Assembly (NCBI RefSeq): GCF_046097095.1
Contig: NZ_CP175699.1
Span: 62,001 to 126,000 of the forward strand
Reading direction: 5' to 3'
Length of the DNA: 64,000 nt
DNA from: Natrinema sp046097095
Lineage (GTDB): Archaea; Halobacteriota; Halobacteria; Halobacteriales; Natrialbaceae
Position 1 is the stretch's first letter. Each line of letters opens with the position of its first letter. The notes under the pieces are model-generated. The model ran no database searches and had not been told where the DNA came from. It saw nothing but the letters and a program-made list of their open reading frames with translations. This document shows, piece after piece, positions 27,826-37,206 of the stretch. The translations under genes and the position numbers were made by a program.

Positions 27826-29296
27826 TGTAGTCTTCCTTCGTGGTCAGCACGGTTTCAGGGGCTGGCTGCGAGAGGTTTAGCAATGCGACGTAGAGGCGCT
27901 TGCTAGAGCGGTGCCAGCCGAATTCGACTGCGAGATACGAGACGACGAAGAGGGCTCCGATCGCGAAATGGACGACCGTGAGTTCGGTCGGTGCATGAGT
28001 CATCGGGACGGTCGACAGCAGCGACGAGATGGTTTCGAATATGATCCCGTAGACGGCGATGGGGACGACGATGAGTGAAATGCCGACGAGTTTGAACGGC
28101 GTAGGTAGTTTCGACCGCTTGAGGATATTGCGGGCCGCGTGTAGCGTCGTCAGGACCACGACGAGCACTAAGAAGAGTCCGGCATCAAGTTCGGCACCCT
28201 TGCCGGTTATCGCGACGAAGACAGCGCCACCGCCGACCGCCGCTCCCAGACTCGCGATCACTTCCAGCAGCCCCAGACTATCCTGGGAGGCTGCCTTCGG
28301 AGCTGTCTGTTCGACGGTGGTTCCCGAGGAGAGGAACAGGTACGCCTTGTAGAACCCATGCAGGATAAGATGGGTGATGGCAGCGGCGAAGAACCCGAGC
28401 CCACACTGAAGGATCATGAACCCCATTTGAGCGACAGTAGAGGCCCCGAGCTTGCGCTTGATATCTGTCTGGACGAGCAACAGTGCCTGTCCGAGCAGGG
28501 CACTACTCGCACCGCCGATGACGAGTAGCGACATGGCCACCGTGTCACCGGCAAATAGCGGTGCGAAGCGAGTCAGCAGGATGCCGCCCGCGTTGACGAA
28601 CCCGGCGTGCATCAGGGCGGATGCTGGCGTCGGTGCCGTCATCGACGACAGCAGCCAGTTCTGGAATGGGAACAGCGCCGACTGGAGTATCGCCGCGAGG
28701 AAGAGCCCCCCGATAGCGAGTCCCGCGACCTCGGACGGGAGACTCTCAGCCTGACTAAGAATGCTGGAAATCGAAGCCGTCCCAGTTGTCCAGGCCAGCA
28801 GTGCCAGACTCCCCCCGAGCAATCCGCTGCTCGCGAGGAAGTAGCGGCGGGCGAGCGCACCAGCGGCCTGAGCCTGGTCCCAGCCGTGGACGTGTCCGAT
28901 GAGAGATGCCATCGTCAGTCCCATGCCCAGCCACGCCACCGTGAACAGTACTACGTGGTCGGCTGCGGTCATGGCCATGACGATGAGCGTGAACGCGAAG
29001 ATCCGACCGTAAAACTGGTCGATACGACTATCACCGGCCATATAGCGGCGTGAATAGGAGTGAACGATACCACTGAAGAACGTGACGACGACCCACATAA
29101 CCTTCGTCAGCCCGTCTACGACGACGTAGCCCGAGAGGTGCCATTCGTAGCCGCCCCGGACCGAAACCGCAAGCGTCACCAGACTGAGCAAGAAGAGTGC
29201 CCAAACTCCTAAACTCGCTGCTCGCGGCACCACTGAGGATGCGGGCGTCGTTTCAGGAAGTTGTACCGGGTCGTTCGATTGTGGTTGTCCAGCCAT
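27815..29296 (-). CDS. dabB: Inorganic carbon transporter subunit DabB (NuoL/Mrp-like)
   Basis: Polytopic membrane protein of 493 residues with about thirteen hydrophobic segments, of the proton-conducting NuoL/MrpA family. Characteristic features are the HSYSRRYM segment near residue 78, a SALFPFQNWLLSSMTAPTPASA stretch around residues 205-225 with the family Lys replaced by Gln-Asn context, LMHAGFVNAGG, and KRKLGASTVAQMGF (about 280). It would provide the proton or sodium path that drives DabA. It is the first gene of the dabB-dabA operon; the Lrp gene lies 530 bases upstream. Confidence 0.9.
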   Translation of the reverse strand: MAGQPQSNDPVQLPETTPASSVVPRAASLGVWALFLLSLVTLAVSVRGGYEWHLSGYVVVDGLTKVMWVVVTFFSGIVHSYSRRYMAGDSRIDQFYGRIFAFTLIVMAMTAADHVVLFTVAWLGMGLTMASLIGHVHGWDQAQAAGALARRYFLASSGLLGGSLALLAWTTGTASISSILSQAESLPSEVAGLAIGGLFLAAILQSALFPFQNWLLSSMTAPTPASALMHAGFVNAGGILLTRFAPLFAGDTVAMSLLVIGGASSALLGQALLLVQTDIKRKLGASTVAQMGFMILQCGLGFFAAAITHLILHGFYKAYLFLSSGTTVEQTAPKAASQDSLGLLEVIASLGAAVGGGAVFVAITGKGAELDAGLFLVLVVVLTTLHAARNILKRSKLPTPFKLVGISLIVVPIAVYGIIFETISSLLSTVPMTHAPTELTVVHFAIGALFVVSYLAVEFGWHRSSKRLYVALLNLSQPAPETVLTTKEDYNDA

Positions 29297-29824
29297 CGTT
29301 CGGATTTACCATCTGACCAGCACAGCATCAGGACCTCCCAAACAGGAAGGCCAGAGGCACTGCAACCAAGCTGACCGGTTCTACTCTCTTGTGAGAACAG
29401 ATTGGTTATTATATTCTTCGATATTACCGGACCGTTCTCTATCCACGAGCTATTAGAACGTATTGGTATACTATCAAATTTCATGGGTCAGCTGTGTTTC
29501 TGGTGACGTTACTAAAGACGTCAATTTCGGACGCTGGCCACTGCTACGTCACGTCTCTTTGGAACGCACGATCGGAGTGTTCCGCTGTTCTACTTTCCGT
29601 CCAAGCTAGCGAGCTATGAGGTCTCAGGAAAGCCGCCATAGTCCCCGTCATCGTCGTGGACGTACCCGACAACTGTCGCCGTAATCGAGAGGCGAGATTA
29701 CTCGTACTCAACGGCGGATCGAATGCTCTCGCTACGACGACCCGATCGCAGTGATCGTTCGTCACGCTGGCGCTCAGGACGTGGGACGCGTGGTCTTATA
29801 GTTCCGAGACGAACTCGCGGCGGC
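29297..29824. other. Upstream region of dabBA
   Basis: About 530 bases between the end of the Lrp gene and the dabB start, long enough for a regulated promoter. AT-rich runs occur at about 29410-29480. A minus-strand stretch at 29630-29700 reads like the end of a protein (ITATVVGYVHDDDGDYGG) but lacks a start. Nothing else is firm. Confidence 0.35.
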
Positions 29825-30307
29825 TTACTCGTCGTTTGTTTTTGACCGTGAGGAGAAGTCGTCAAAGGGTGTCGCTTCGTGACTGCGGACGAGCACTTCA
29901 TCAGCCATAGTCAACCCCATCTCAAGGAGTTCCTGTGCGACCGGCGTGATATCGTCGTCAGTTTCACCGACGGCCGTTACAAGCAAGTTTTTCTCTCCAG
30001 TGACCAGTTCCTGGACTGAAACGACTCCTGGAATATCGAGAATGTCGTCGATAAGTTCGCCTCGTTCTGGAATCGGTGCTGTACAGAACAGGAGCATTCG
30101 GAGTGGGTAGCCGGATTTCTGATAATCGATATCGGCACTGTAACCTTTGATGACGTCTTCTGACTCGAGTCGCTGGATGCGCTTTCGAACTGTGCTCGAT
30201 GACGCTTCGGTTCGATCGGCTATCTCACCGGACGAGAGATTTCGGGCGTCCTCCTGTAGCGCGTAGAGGATTTCCCGATCGATATCATCGAGTTCGTACT
30301 CGGTCAT
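29825..30307 (-). CDS. Lrp/AsnC family transcription regulator
   Basis: Regulator of 160 residues: N-terminal helix-turn-helix (DDIDREILYALQEDARNLSSGEIA, residues 6-50) and C-terminal ligand-binding RAM-like domain. Start ATG at 30307. Haloarchaea have many such proteins, some sensing amino acids. Lying on the same strand upstream of dabBA it could regulate inorganic carbon uptake, but the long gap makes this only a possibility. Confidence 0.85.
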   Translation of the reverse strand: MTEYELDDIDREILYALQEDARNLSSGEIADRTEASSSTVRKRIQRLESEDVIKGYSADIDYQKSGYPLRMLLFCTAPIPERGELIDDILDIPGVVSVQELVTGEKNLLVTAVGETDDDITPVAQELLEMGLTMADEVLVRSHEATPFDDFSSRSKTNDE

Positions 30308-30391
30308 ATTCTTCGTTTTCTCACGGAAATATAAGGGGCTTCGGCTACTGTGGTGTTTGCTCCAGTCGTGCGATCAGGTGTGCAATGACGT

Positions 30392-31332
30392 TCAGTGGCT
30401 ACTATAGGCTGCACCTATCTCCTGTACACCCAGGATGACGTTCCACGCCCGCCTCGTCGCGGACATATCGAGTACTGCACCGACATCGGTGAAGGTCCCA
30501 TTCGATAGTTCGTCTTTGTTACCTTGACTGTAGACTTCACGGCCACTGATGGCGAACTGTTCGACGCCCAGGATCTCGTTGACGGCGAGGTGGCCCACTG
30601 TCAGGACCGCCGCGGCAGAGAGCGGGGCCAAGACCGCACCTGCGAGGACGAGCAGTGAAATGAGCCACGTCCCTACGATGGCACCAGGGAAGTGCCACCG
30701 GAGAATCTGCGTCCATCTGACCGGGCGCTCGATCGACTCGCGGATGGTCTCTCCGATAGGGACGATGCGTGTCCGGCCGACCGTCGTCACTTGGAGATAC
30801 TCCATGAGGAGCCCATCGTCTCTGACCGTCCGCCGAAGGTCATCAAGAAACGCGGCTTCGTCGATGTCACCTCGCTCGAACATGACCGCGTCGCCCCATA
30901 TCTGGTTGCCGAGGGAGAGAGGGAACGAGCCGGCTGAGGCATACAGCGGTTCGAGTAGCACCGACAGAGGGTCCTGTCCGACGAAGTACGGCACCTCCGA
31001 CACCGGTCCATACTCTTTGTACTCCGCGTTGAGGGTTGCTAGCCAGTCTGGGGGTGATGGAAGTCGTCGTCGGTCCAGACGAGGCGGTCGTAACGTGCGG
31101 CCTCCATCCCGGCAACGATAGCGTTGGCCTTCCCCGAACAGCCATCCGGCTCGCCGGCGGCGAGAAACCGAATGCCCTCAGGTGGGTCCTCCTGTTCGGT
31201 GACGGGGTCGTTTACACTGTCGTGAATGACCAACAGCTCGTTGCGGTCCCCAAGTTGGGCGGCCAGTTCCGCGCACGCGGCGGTCCACCTCGTCGTCGGC
31301 AGGAGAATGCTCGTCGGCGGCAAGTCGGACAT
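30392..31332 (-). pseudogene. Family 2 glycosyltransferase, frameshifted
   Basis: Two frames together encode one glycosyltransferase. The 5' part (31332 to about 31055) begins MSDLPPTSILLPTTRW and contains the metal-binding DDD in VWTDDDF. Reading then stops, but moving one frame at a run of five G on the plus strand (near 31056-31060) restores PDWLATLNAEYKEYGP and the rest of the protein to 30392, including a C-terminal membrane segment. A one-base deletion in the run explains it. It is either a recent pseudogene or a sequencing error. The product would be a membrane-associated GT-A enzyme of unknown substrate. Confidence 0.75.
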
Positions 31333-31430
31333 GGCGTTTCCCTTTCATCGTTCCGGGCGATGAACGCACTGCCGGCGATCCATGAACACTCATAGTCACG
31401 TCTTTTGTGGTGGCGGTCCATCGCTGGCAC

Positions 31431-32093
31431 ATGCGTTACGTCACCGTCGTGGCCTACCCCTCTGAGGAGGGACTTAACCGGCTCGACCGGCGGGTCAACG
31501 AGCTCGGGCTGGAGTACCGGGCCATCCACCGCATGGAGCTCCTCTCTGACGACACCGTCGCGATGTTCGCCGAGGGCCGCGGCGACGTTGAGGCCCTCCG
31601 TCGAATTCTGTCGGAGTTACCCGAAGTCTTCGATTTCTCGATCTCCGGCGACGATACTGGGTTCTTCGCTTATACGCGCTATGCGGTAGACGATCTGACT
31701 CGGCTACTCATGGAGGGCCGGCGCGAGTCGTCGTACTTGATTGATATGCCGGTCGAGTACACCGACGATGGTGGCCTCCGGACGACCTACATTGGGACGG
31801 AGGAAGCCTTCGCCGACGCACTCTTTGAGCAGCCGACGGGCGTCAGGATCGAGATAGAGCGGACTGGACCCTACACGCCGGGTCCCCGCCACGTGGTCTC
31901 CCGGTTGACCGAGCGCCAGCGCGAGGTGCTCCAGGCGGCGGTCGAACTTGGCTACTACCAAGAGCCCCGCGAGGCGACCCACGGCGAGATCGCGGCGGTG
32001 ACCGGGCTCGCCGAGACGACGGTCGGCGAGCACCTCCGGAAGATCGAGGCGGCCGTGTTTTCGTTGCTCCACGTTGACACCACCGACCGTTAA
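31431..32093 (+). CDS. HTH-10 (bacterio-opsin activator-type) regulator
   Basis: Regulator of 220 residues. An N-terminal alpha/beta sensor domain of unknown ligand is followed by the C-terminal HTH-10 domain starting at LTERQREVLQAAVELGYYQ (about residue 160) and ending with the recognition helix TTVGEHLRKIEAAV. Start ATG at 31431 (MRYVTVVAY). It is divergent from the broken glycosyltransferase gene. Targets unknown. Confidence 0.82.
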   Translation: MRYVTVVAYPSEEGLNRLDRRVNELGLEYRAIHRMELLSDDTVAMFAEGRGDVEALRRILSELPEVFDFSISGDDTGFFAYTRYAVDDLTRLLMEGRRESSYLIDMPVEYTDDGGLRTTYIGTEEAFADALFEQPTGVRIEIERTGPYTPGPRHVVSRLTERQREVLQAAVELGYYQEPREATHGEIAAVTGLAETTVGEHLRKIEAAVFSLLHVDTTDR

Positions 32094-32337
32094 CGCAACC
32101 GGCTGTTTCGGGGATTTCACCACCGGCCAGCTACCGTCTCGGCTCAGAGGTAAGATCAACATCGCCCACGAGTTTGGCACGACCGAGGTCGACTCCTCCC
32201 GGGGGAGAAACCACCAAGAAGTACGAGAGTTTCCCTGCGGTGGTGTGAACTACGTCATCGAATGCGTCAGTGTCGACCCGGTCGGAGAGCGTTCGAGGAC
32301 TGGGTCGAACCGAGGGGGAGTTGCCGCTCGTGAACGC

Positions 32338-33189
32338 TTAGGTATTGGCCTCCACTTCACTTAGTTGCTTGACGAATTCCGGATCCCGATGGTCAGGGAA
32401 CAGAGATTCGGCTTCGTCTATCTCTGATATCGTGTTCATGTTTCCGACACTCAGGTCGAAATCGAAGACGTCGAAGTTCTCGACGATCCGTCTCTCATGA
32501 ACTGACTTGGGAATCGCAACAATCCCTCGCTGTATCAGCCATCGAAGAACGACCTGTGCAGCCGATTTTCCGTACTGCTCGCCGATCGAAACCAGTACGT
32601 CGTGCTCGAAGAGGTTGTTCCGTCCTTCAGCGAACGGCCCCCAGGACTCATGCTGAATCTCATGCTCGCTCAGGAACTCAGCGTCTTCGGTCCGCTGGTA
32701 GAAGGGGTGTGTCTCGATCTGATTGACTGCGGGGACGACTTCGTTGTGGACGATCAGGTCGATCAAGCGATCCGGGTGGAAGTTGCTAACGCCGATCGCT
32801 CGAATCTTGTCTTCGTTGTGCAGGTCCTCCATTGCCTGCCACGAGCCATGAACGTCACCAAAGGGCTGATGGATCAGATATAGATCCAGATAGTCCAGTC
32901 CCAGTCGATCGAGTGATCGTTCGAACGCTCGCTTCGTGCTTTCGTAGCCAGCATCCTGTATCCAGAGCTTCGTGGTGACGAACACATCCTCCCTCGCTAC
33001 ATCGCTCGTCTCGATCGCTCTGCCGACAGCTTCTTCGTTCTCATATCCGGCCGCAGTATCGATGAGACGATACCCGGTACGGAGAGCTTCGGAGACGCTT
33101 TGTTCACATACTTCGGGATCCTCGATCTGATACGTCCCGAATCCGAGGATCGGCATTTCCACATCGTTGTGTAGCGTGACGGTTTTCAT
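32338..33189 (-). CDS. Aldo/keto reductase
   Basis: NADPH-type oxidoreductase of 283 residues with a full set of family motifs: the catalytic Asp and Tyr in DTAAGYENEE, the Lys in VTTKLW, the His in LIHQPF, and the C-terminal cofactor-binding IPKSVHERRI. Length matches the family (prostaglandin F synthase/2,5-diketogluconate reductase group). Substrate unknown. The gene stands alone; the downstream and upstream HTH-10 genes could control it. Confidence 0.93.
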   Translation of the reverse strand: MKTVTLHNDVEMPILGFGTYQIEDPEVCEQSVSEALRTGYRLIDTAAGYENEEAVGRAIETSDVAREDVFVTTKLWIQDAGYESTKRAFERSLDRLGLDYLDLYLIHQPFGDVHGSWQAMEDLHNEDKIRAIGVSNFHPDRLIDLIVHNEVVPAVNQIETHPFYQRTEDAEFLSEHEIQHESWGPFAEGRNNLFEHDVLVSIGEQYGKSAAQVVLRWLIQRGIVAIPKSVHERRIVENFDVFDFDLSVGNMNTISEIDEAESLFPDHRDPEFVKQLSEVEANT

Positions 33190-33329
33190 TTCTACATTTG
33201 AATGTTGACCGCACGCCGTTTGGATTCGATGCTATTCTCAAAACCCATTTAAGTCCCTTCGGCTAGCCCGAACACTTCTCCAGAGAGCGTACTGGATAGC
33301 AGTATCTCATTAGAGACCCGGTTAATGGG

Positions 33330-34004
33330 TCAAGTCTGGAACGTCTGCTGTGGCTGCATCTCGATCGTCGACGTGAGTAACTGGCGCTCCCCTCGGCGGA
33401 GAAGGTTCGACATCGAGGGTTGGGAAATACCCATTTCTTCAGCTAGCTCACTGGCCGTGGCCTGTCGGGGATTGTCGTAGTATCCGCGAGAGATAGCGAG
33501 CGCCAGTGCCTCGTGTTGTCGGTCAGTTAGCCCGTACTGTGAGCGTTCATCTGGAGGCGGAGAATCCTGCGTGATCGAGAGAAGATCGATTCGGATGCCA
33601 TGCTCATCGCAATGAGTCCGCATATTGTTGAACGACTCATAGTCCCGGAAAAGCTTCTTTTCGTACCAGCCCTCTGGACTGATGATCGTCGGTTCTATTT
33701 GAGTCTTCGCGAACCGTCCGGGAACGAACGCTTCCGAAATCATATCCTCCAGTTTGACGCTGAGCTGGTAGACATCTCTACCGCTTGCGCGTCCAAGTGG
33801 GGTTGTCTCGACTACTTCATCGAGGGCAGAGAGATCGTCTTCGGAAACATCATCAGCCGGGTCGAGATAGATGACGAACACCCGAGAGTTCCGTCCGAGA
33901 CATAGGCCGTGTACACACTCTATTTGATTAGATGGTAACAATTCTGCGAAACCCACAAACGGAAGTGAGGGAGAATTGACGAGGAATTCCGCAGTAATTG
34001 CCAT
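33330..34004 (-). CDS. HTH-10 (bacterio-opsin activator-type) regulator
   Basis: Regulator of 224 residues. N-terminal part is an alpha/beta domain, C-terminal HTH-10 begins LTDRQHEALALAISRGYYDNPRQAT (about residue 158) and has a recognition helix SQPSMSNLLRRGERQLL. It precedes the aldo/keto reductase on the same strand by about 140 bases, so it may control it; the gene on the other side is L-asparaginase, divergent. Confidence 0.82.
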   Translation of the reverse strand: MAITAEFLVNSPSLPFVGFAELLPSNQIECVHGLCLGRNSRVFVIYLDPADDVSEDDLSALDEVVETTPLGRASGRDVYQLSVKLEDMISEAFVPGRFAKTQIEPTIISPEGWYEKKLFRDYESFNNMRTHCDEHGIRIDLLSITQDSPPPDERSQYGLTDRQHEALALAISRGYYDNPRQATASELAEEMGISQPSMSNLLRRGERQLLTSTIEMQPQQTFQT

Positions 34005-34120
34005 AGGGTATAGTAACTGCTGCTCGGACTTAATCCTGTAGGTCGCCGGTATGACCGTCCTGCTGGGACAGCCGTGATTCTCCGCTCACTTTTTCGGCCG
34101 CTTGCGTGCAAGAGACCAGT

Positions 34121-35125
34121 ATGAACGTTACCCTTCTCAGTACGGGCGGAACCATCGCGAGTACGGCGACGGACACTGGGGCAACACCGACGCAGACGGG
34201 GGCGGAACTCCTCAAGACGGTTCCCGAACTCGAGACGTACGCGACGCTCTCGGTCGAATCCGTCGCACAGATTCCGAGCTACGAGATGGACGCTAGGACG
34301 CTCGAGACGATCGCCGATCGCGTCGGCGAACTCGACGCCGATCCTACCGTCGACGTCGTCGTCATCACCCATGGGACGGACACGATGGAGGAGACGGCTT
34401 ACTATCTTGATGTCACCGTTCGGCCGGAGACGTCGGTGATTCTAACGGGTGCCCAGCGTCGCCCGGACGAGGTGAGTTCGGACGGGCCGAGCAACCTCCT
34501 GACGGCCGTTCGCGCCGGCGTAGCATTCGCCGACCGCGGTGCCGGTGGCACGTTCGTCGCGTTCAACGAGACGCTCCACAGCGCGCGGACGGTGACGAAG
34601 GCCCATACGTCTGCTCTCGAGGCGTTTTGTTCGAGAAACACGGGTCCAGTCGCGACGGTCGACCGGAACGGCGTCGCGATCCACCGGCCACCGAGAAGCG
34701 AGACGCGGCCAATTGAGACGACATCGCTCGCTGCTACTGTCTTTACGATCAAGAGCGGGAGCGCCGTCACTGGGGACCTCCTCGAGGCTGCGCTCGAGCG
34801 CGACGCGGACGGCATCGTGATCGAAGGAACGGGGCTCGGGAACGCGACGGCGGGCATCGCCGACGCCGTCCGTGACGCGATCGATGCGAACATCCCCGTT
34901 GTGGTCACGTCACGCTGTCTCGAGGGACGAGTCACGCCGGTCTACGGCGGCGACGGGGGCGGGGAGCGCCTCCGCAAGTACGGTGCGATCTTCGCTGACG
35001 ACCTCTCCGCACAGCAGGCCAGACTTCGGCTCACGCTGGCGCTCGAGGCGTTCAACGACCCGGAGGCGATCCGAGCGGCGTTCGCGTCGTCGGACCGATC
35101 ACAGGTGCCGAGCGATCAGACGTAG
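34121..35125 (+). CDS. L-asparaginase
   Basis: Type I/II asparaginase of 334 residues converting asparagine to aspartate and ammonia. Both catalytic threonine regions are present: STGGTIAS near residue 6 and THGTDTMEET near residue 84. Start ATG at 34121 (MNVTLLSTGG) is favoured; an in-frame GTG at 34106 is the alternative. The absence of a signal peptide suggests a cytoplasmic enzyme. Its last bases overlap the convergent polysaccharide deacetylase gene by ten bases. Confidence 0.93.
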   Translation: MNVTLLSTGGTIASTATDTGATPTQTGAELLKTVPELETYATLSVESVAQIPSYEMDARTLETIADRVGELDADPTVDVVVITHGTDTMEETAYYLDVTVRPETSVILTGAQRRPDEVSSDGPSNLLTAVRAGVAFADRGAGGTFVAFNETLHSARTVTKAHTSALEAFCSRNTGPVATVDRNGVAIHRPPRSETRPIETTSLAATVFTIKSGSAVTGDLLEAALERDADGIVIEGTGLGNATAGIADAVRDAIDANIPVVVTSRCLEGRVTPVYGGDGGGERLRKYGAIFADDLSAQQARLRLTLALEAFNDPEAIRAAFASSDRSQVPSDQT

Positions 35126-36015
35126 TCGCTCTCGCTCTCGTACACCGACGGGTCGTCTTTGAACGTCTCGGCGATCGTCTCGAGGGTGACGAACCGCGCG
35201 TTCTCGTGGCCCTCGACGTATTGGATGAACTCCTCGAGAAGGGGAATCATGTGGGGCAGGCCGTGGATGTCGGGATGGATCGTGAACGTGTAGACACCCG
35301 CGCCGCGGCGGTCGTAGAGGTAGTCGAACTGGCGCTTGTAGTACTGCTCGTACATCATCGCCGGGTCCTTGTACCCAGCGTGGTAGATCGGCTGCTTGAT
35401 GAACAGCATCGGTGGGATGTCGTCGCGGTACCAGCTGATCGGGATTTCGACGACGTCGGTCTCGTCACCGTACTGGTAGGGCTCCATCCACGTCTCGGGC
35501 TCCTGATCGTACTGGATCTTCTCCCAGCTGTCGCCCGTGCGCATCCAGCCCGGTTCGAACATCCGTTCCATCAGGCTGCTGTCGTACAGAAAGCCGTGTT
35601 TCTCGACCAGTTCCGGCGTGTTCTCGCTGAACTCCCACCAGCTGGCGCGATGACCGACCGGCTCTGACCCGGTGACGTCCTCAATGAGGTCGATCGAGAC
35701 CTCGAGAATCTCGTCTTCCTGTTCCCTCGAGAGGTCGGTCGGGTTCTCGTGGGAGTAGCCGTGGACGCCGAGTTCGTGGCCAGCGGCCGCGACTGCCTCG
35801 ATCTCGTCGCGGAAGGTCTCGATCGTATGCCCGGGGACGTACCACGACGTCTGGATATCCTGCTCCTCGAAGAGCGCGAGCATGCGCGGAATGCCTTCGT
35901 TCCCGGCGGCCAGTCCCCTGGAGAGATCTGCGGGCGAGTCCGCACCCCCGTAGGAACCCAGCCAGCCGGCGACGCAGTCCGCATCGACACCGATCGCAAC
36001 GTCGACGGTACTCAT
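35116..36015 (-). CDS. Polysaccharide deacetylase (NodB-domain) family protein
   Basis: Soluble protein of 299 residues with a NodB homology domain. The metal-binding Asp is in VDADCV near residue 11 and the His pair is in HGYSHENP near residue 86; a further conserved region is TIHPDIHGLP near residue 250. It belongs to the group near peptidoglycan deacetylase PgdA of Helicobacter and allantoinase-like PuuE proteins, which act on small amides or sugars. No signal peptide is seen, which favours a cytoplasmic amidohydrolase over cell-wall work. ATG at 36015 chosen. Confidence 0.85.
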   Translation of the reverse strand: MSTVDVAIGVDADCVAGWLGSYGGADSPADLSRGLAAGNEGIPRMLALFEEQDIQTSWYVPGHTIETFRDEIEAVAAAGHELGVHGYSHENPTDLSREQEDEILEVSIDLIEDVTGSEPVGHRASWWEFSENTPELVEKHGFLYDSSLMERMFEPGWMRTGDSWEKIQYDQEPETWMEPYQYGDETDVVEIPISWYRDDIPPMLFIKQPIYHAGYKDPAMMYEQYYKRQFDYLYDRRGAGVYTFTIHPDIHGLPHMIPLLEEFIQYVEGHENARFVTLETIAETFKDDPSVYESESDYV

Positions 36016-36098
36016 GGTGCGGGCGTGACTCCACCTACCAGCGGTAAAGAAGTGTATCACGGCCGTGTGTGACCGTTTCGTGAATCGACTGGTCGGCC

Positions 36099-36480
36099 AT
36101 GGTCTCCGTCGAACGTCCGACGGTCGCGTGCCGGTTCCGAGTCCAGAAACCGCCCGGTAACTGGGGTAACGCTCAAAGCCATCGTAGCGAGCAACTCGAA
36201 ACCCAAGCGCAGCAAGAGAACGAACGACAACGCCGGCCTGCTTCCGAGACCGAGGCCGTCGCCGGGCCCGAAACTCGAGGTGACGGCAGTGGCGAATCAG
36301 AGATTGATACGAGCGAACAGATCCATACCGGCGTCTCGATCACCGCGAAGCACAAGCGTGGCAGGGAACCCACGCCAAAACGAGATCAAGACCAAGCCGA
36401 AGGGGCGCAACGCTACCCTCGCTGCTGCGGAGATGGACCAGGTCCTCGAGCACGCCCACGAGTTGGTAGATCTGCTTTGA
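36099..36480 (+). pseudogene. Decayed DUF7389-like gene
   Basis: A frame with a polar, Gln/Glu-rich N-terminus runs to about 36385, where it reads HTGVSITAKHKRG and KRDQD; the remaining protein (NEIKTKPKGRNATLAAAEMD...) continues in another frame to a TGA at 36478-36480. The split sequence resembles the short haloarchaeal DUF7389 domain (KRGTGTRDQDEIKxK), so one frameshift appears to have inactivated it. Recognition is from memory of the motif only. Such genes are common on accessory replicons. Confidence 0.45.
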
Positions 36481-36493
36481 GAGGTCCAGCCCG

Positions 36494-37010
36494 TTGACAT
36501 CCTCCTCCGCGTTCACGCGGAGGAATCCCGAGCGGTGGGAGTTTCAGGTTTGCAACCATGGACACCGCCACTTCACGGGAACCCGTTTAACCCAGTCGTC
36601 GTGGTCGGTGGCTGTCTAGCCGTGCCAAACGGCTGTTACTCCTATCCTCCATCATGTTCGGACGCCCCGTGTTGTTTTTGCCACGGAACGTCCGGCAGAC
36701 TGCGACGGATTCGGAGGTATCCGCGGGCTTGCTCAACCGACGGGCACAGACGAACCCTTCTGGGATTCGTGTTCACCGCGTCGGCATTTCGGATACTGTC
36801 TCATTGGGTTGGCGGGTAGACCGCCTCCGAAGGCCGTTCGGAATCCGCTCCGCTCCGTTTCGACCTGACCTAACCACTGTATAGCGGTTCTTAGAACTTC
36901 AAAGTACAGATTGGAAATTCGACTATGCAGTTGTTGGTGGGATTCGTCATCGAGTGACGGCGCGTATCCACGGCCTGAAGGCCGTGGTATTGCGCCTGTT
37001 CAGCGGATAA
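36494..37010 (-). mobile_element. MITE/PATE-like element built from IS200/IS605 ends
   Basis: The left side carries, on the minus strand, an IS605-type right end: hairpin CCTCCGCG/CGCGGAGG (about 36502-36523) ending in TCAA (complement of 36494-36497), much like the right end of the complete element at 10 kb. The right side carries a left-end-type hairpin CCACGGCCT/AGGCCGTGG at 36968-36987. No intact transposase lies between. This is the layout of palindrome-associated transposable elements described in haloarchaea. Exact ends are uncertain. Confidence 0.5.
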
Positions 37011-37206
37011 CCGCTACTACTACTGGCAGTGGCGGGAAGGCGATAAAGTGACCTCCAAATACAAGGGCCCAGTCAATCCAGACGAGTAAATTGGGAAGGA
37101 AAGATACCTACTCCCCGTTTCCGTCGTTTCATCACGCAGTTCGGGTTTCGACGTATCGAGAGATACACTCGTGATCAGGGGTGTGGTGAGCGACCGAACC
37201 GGGGAG

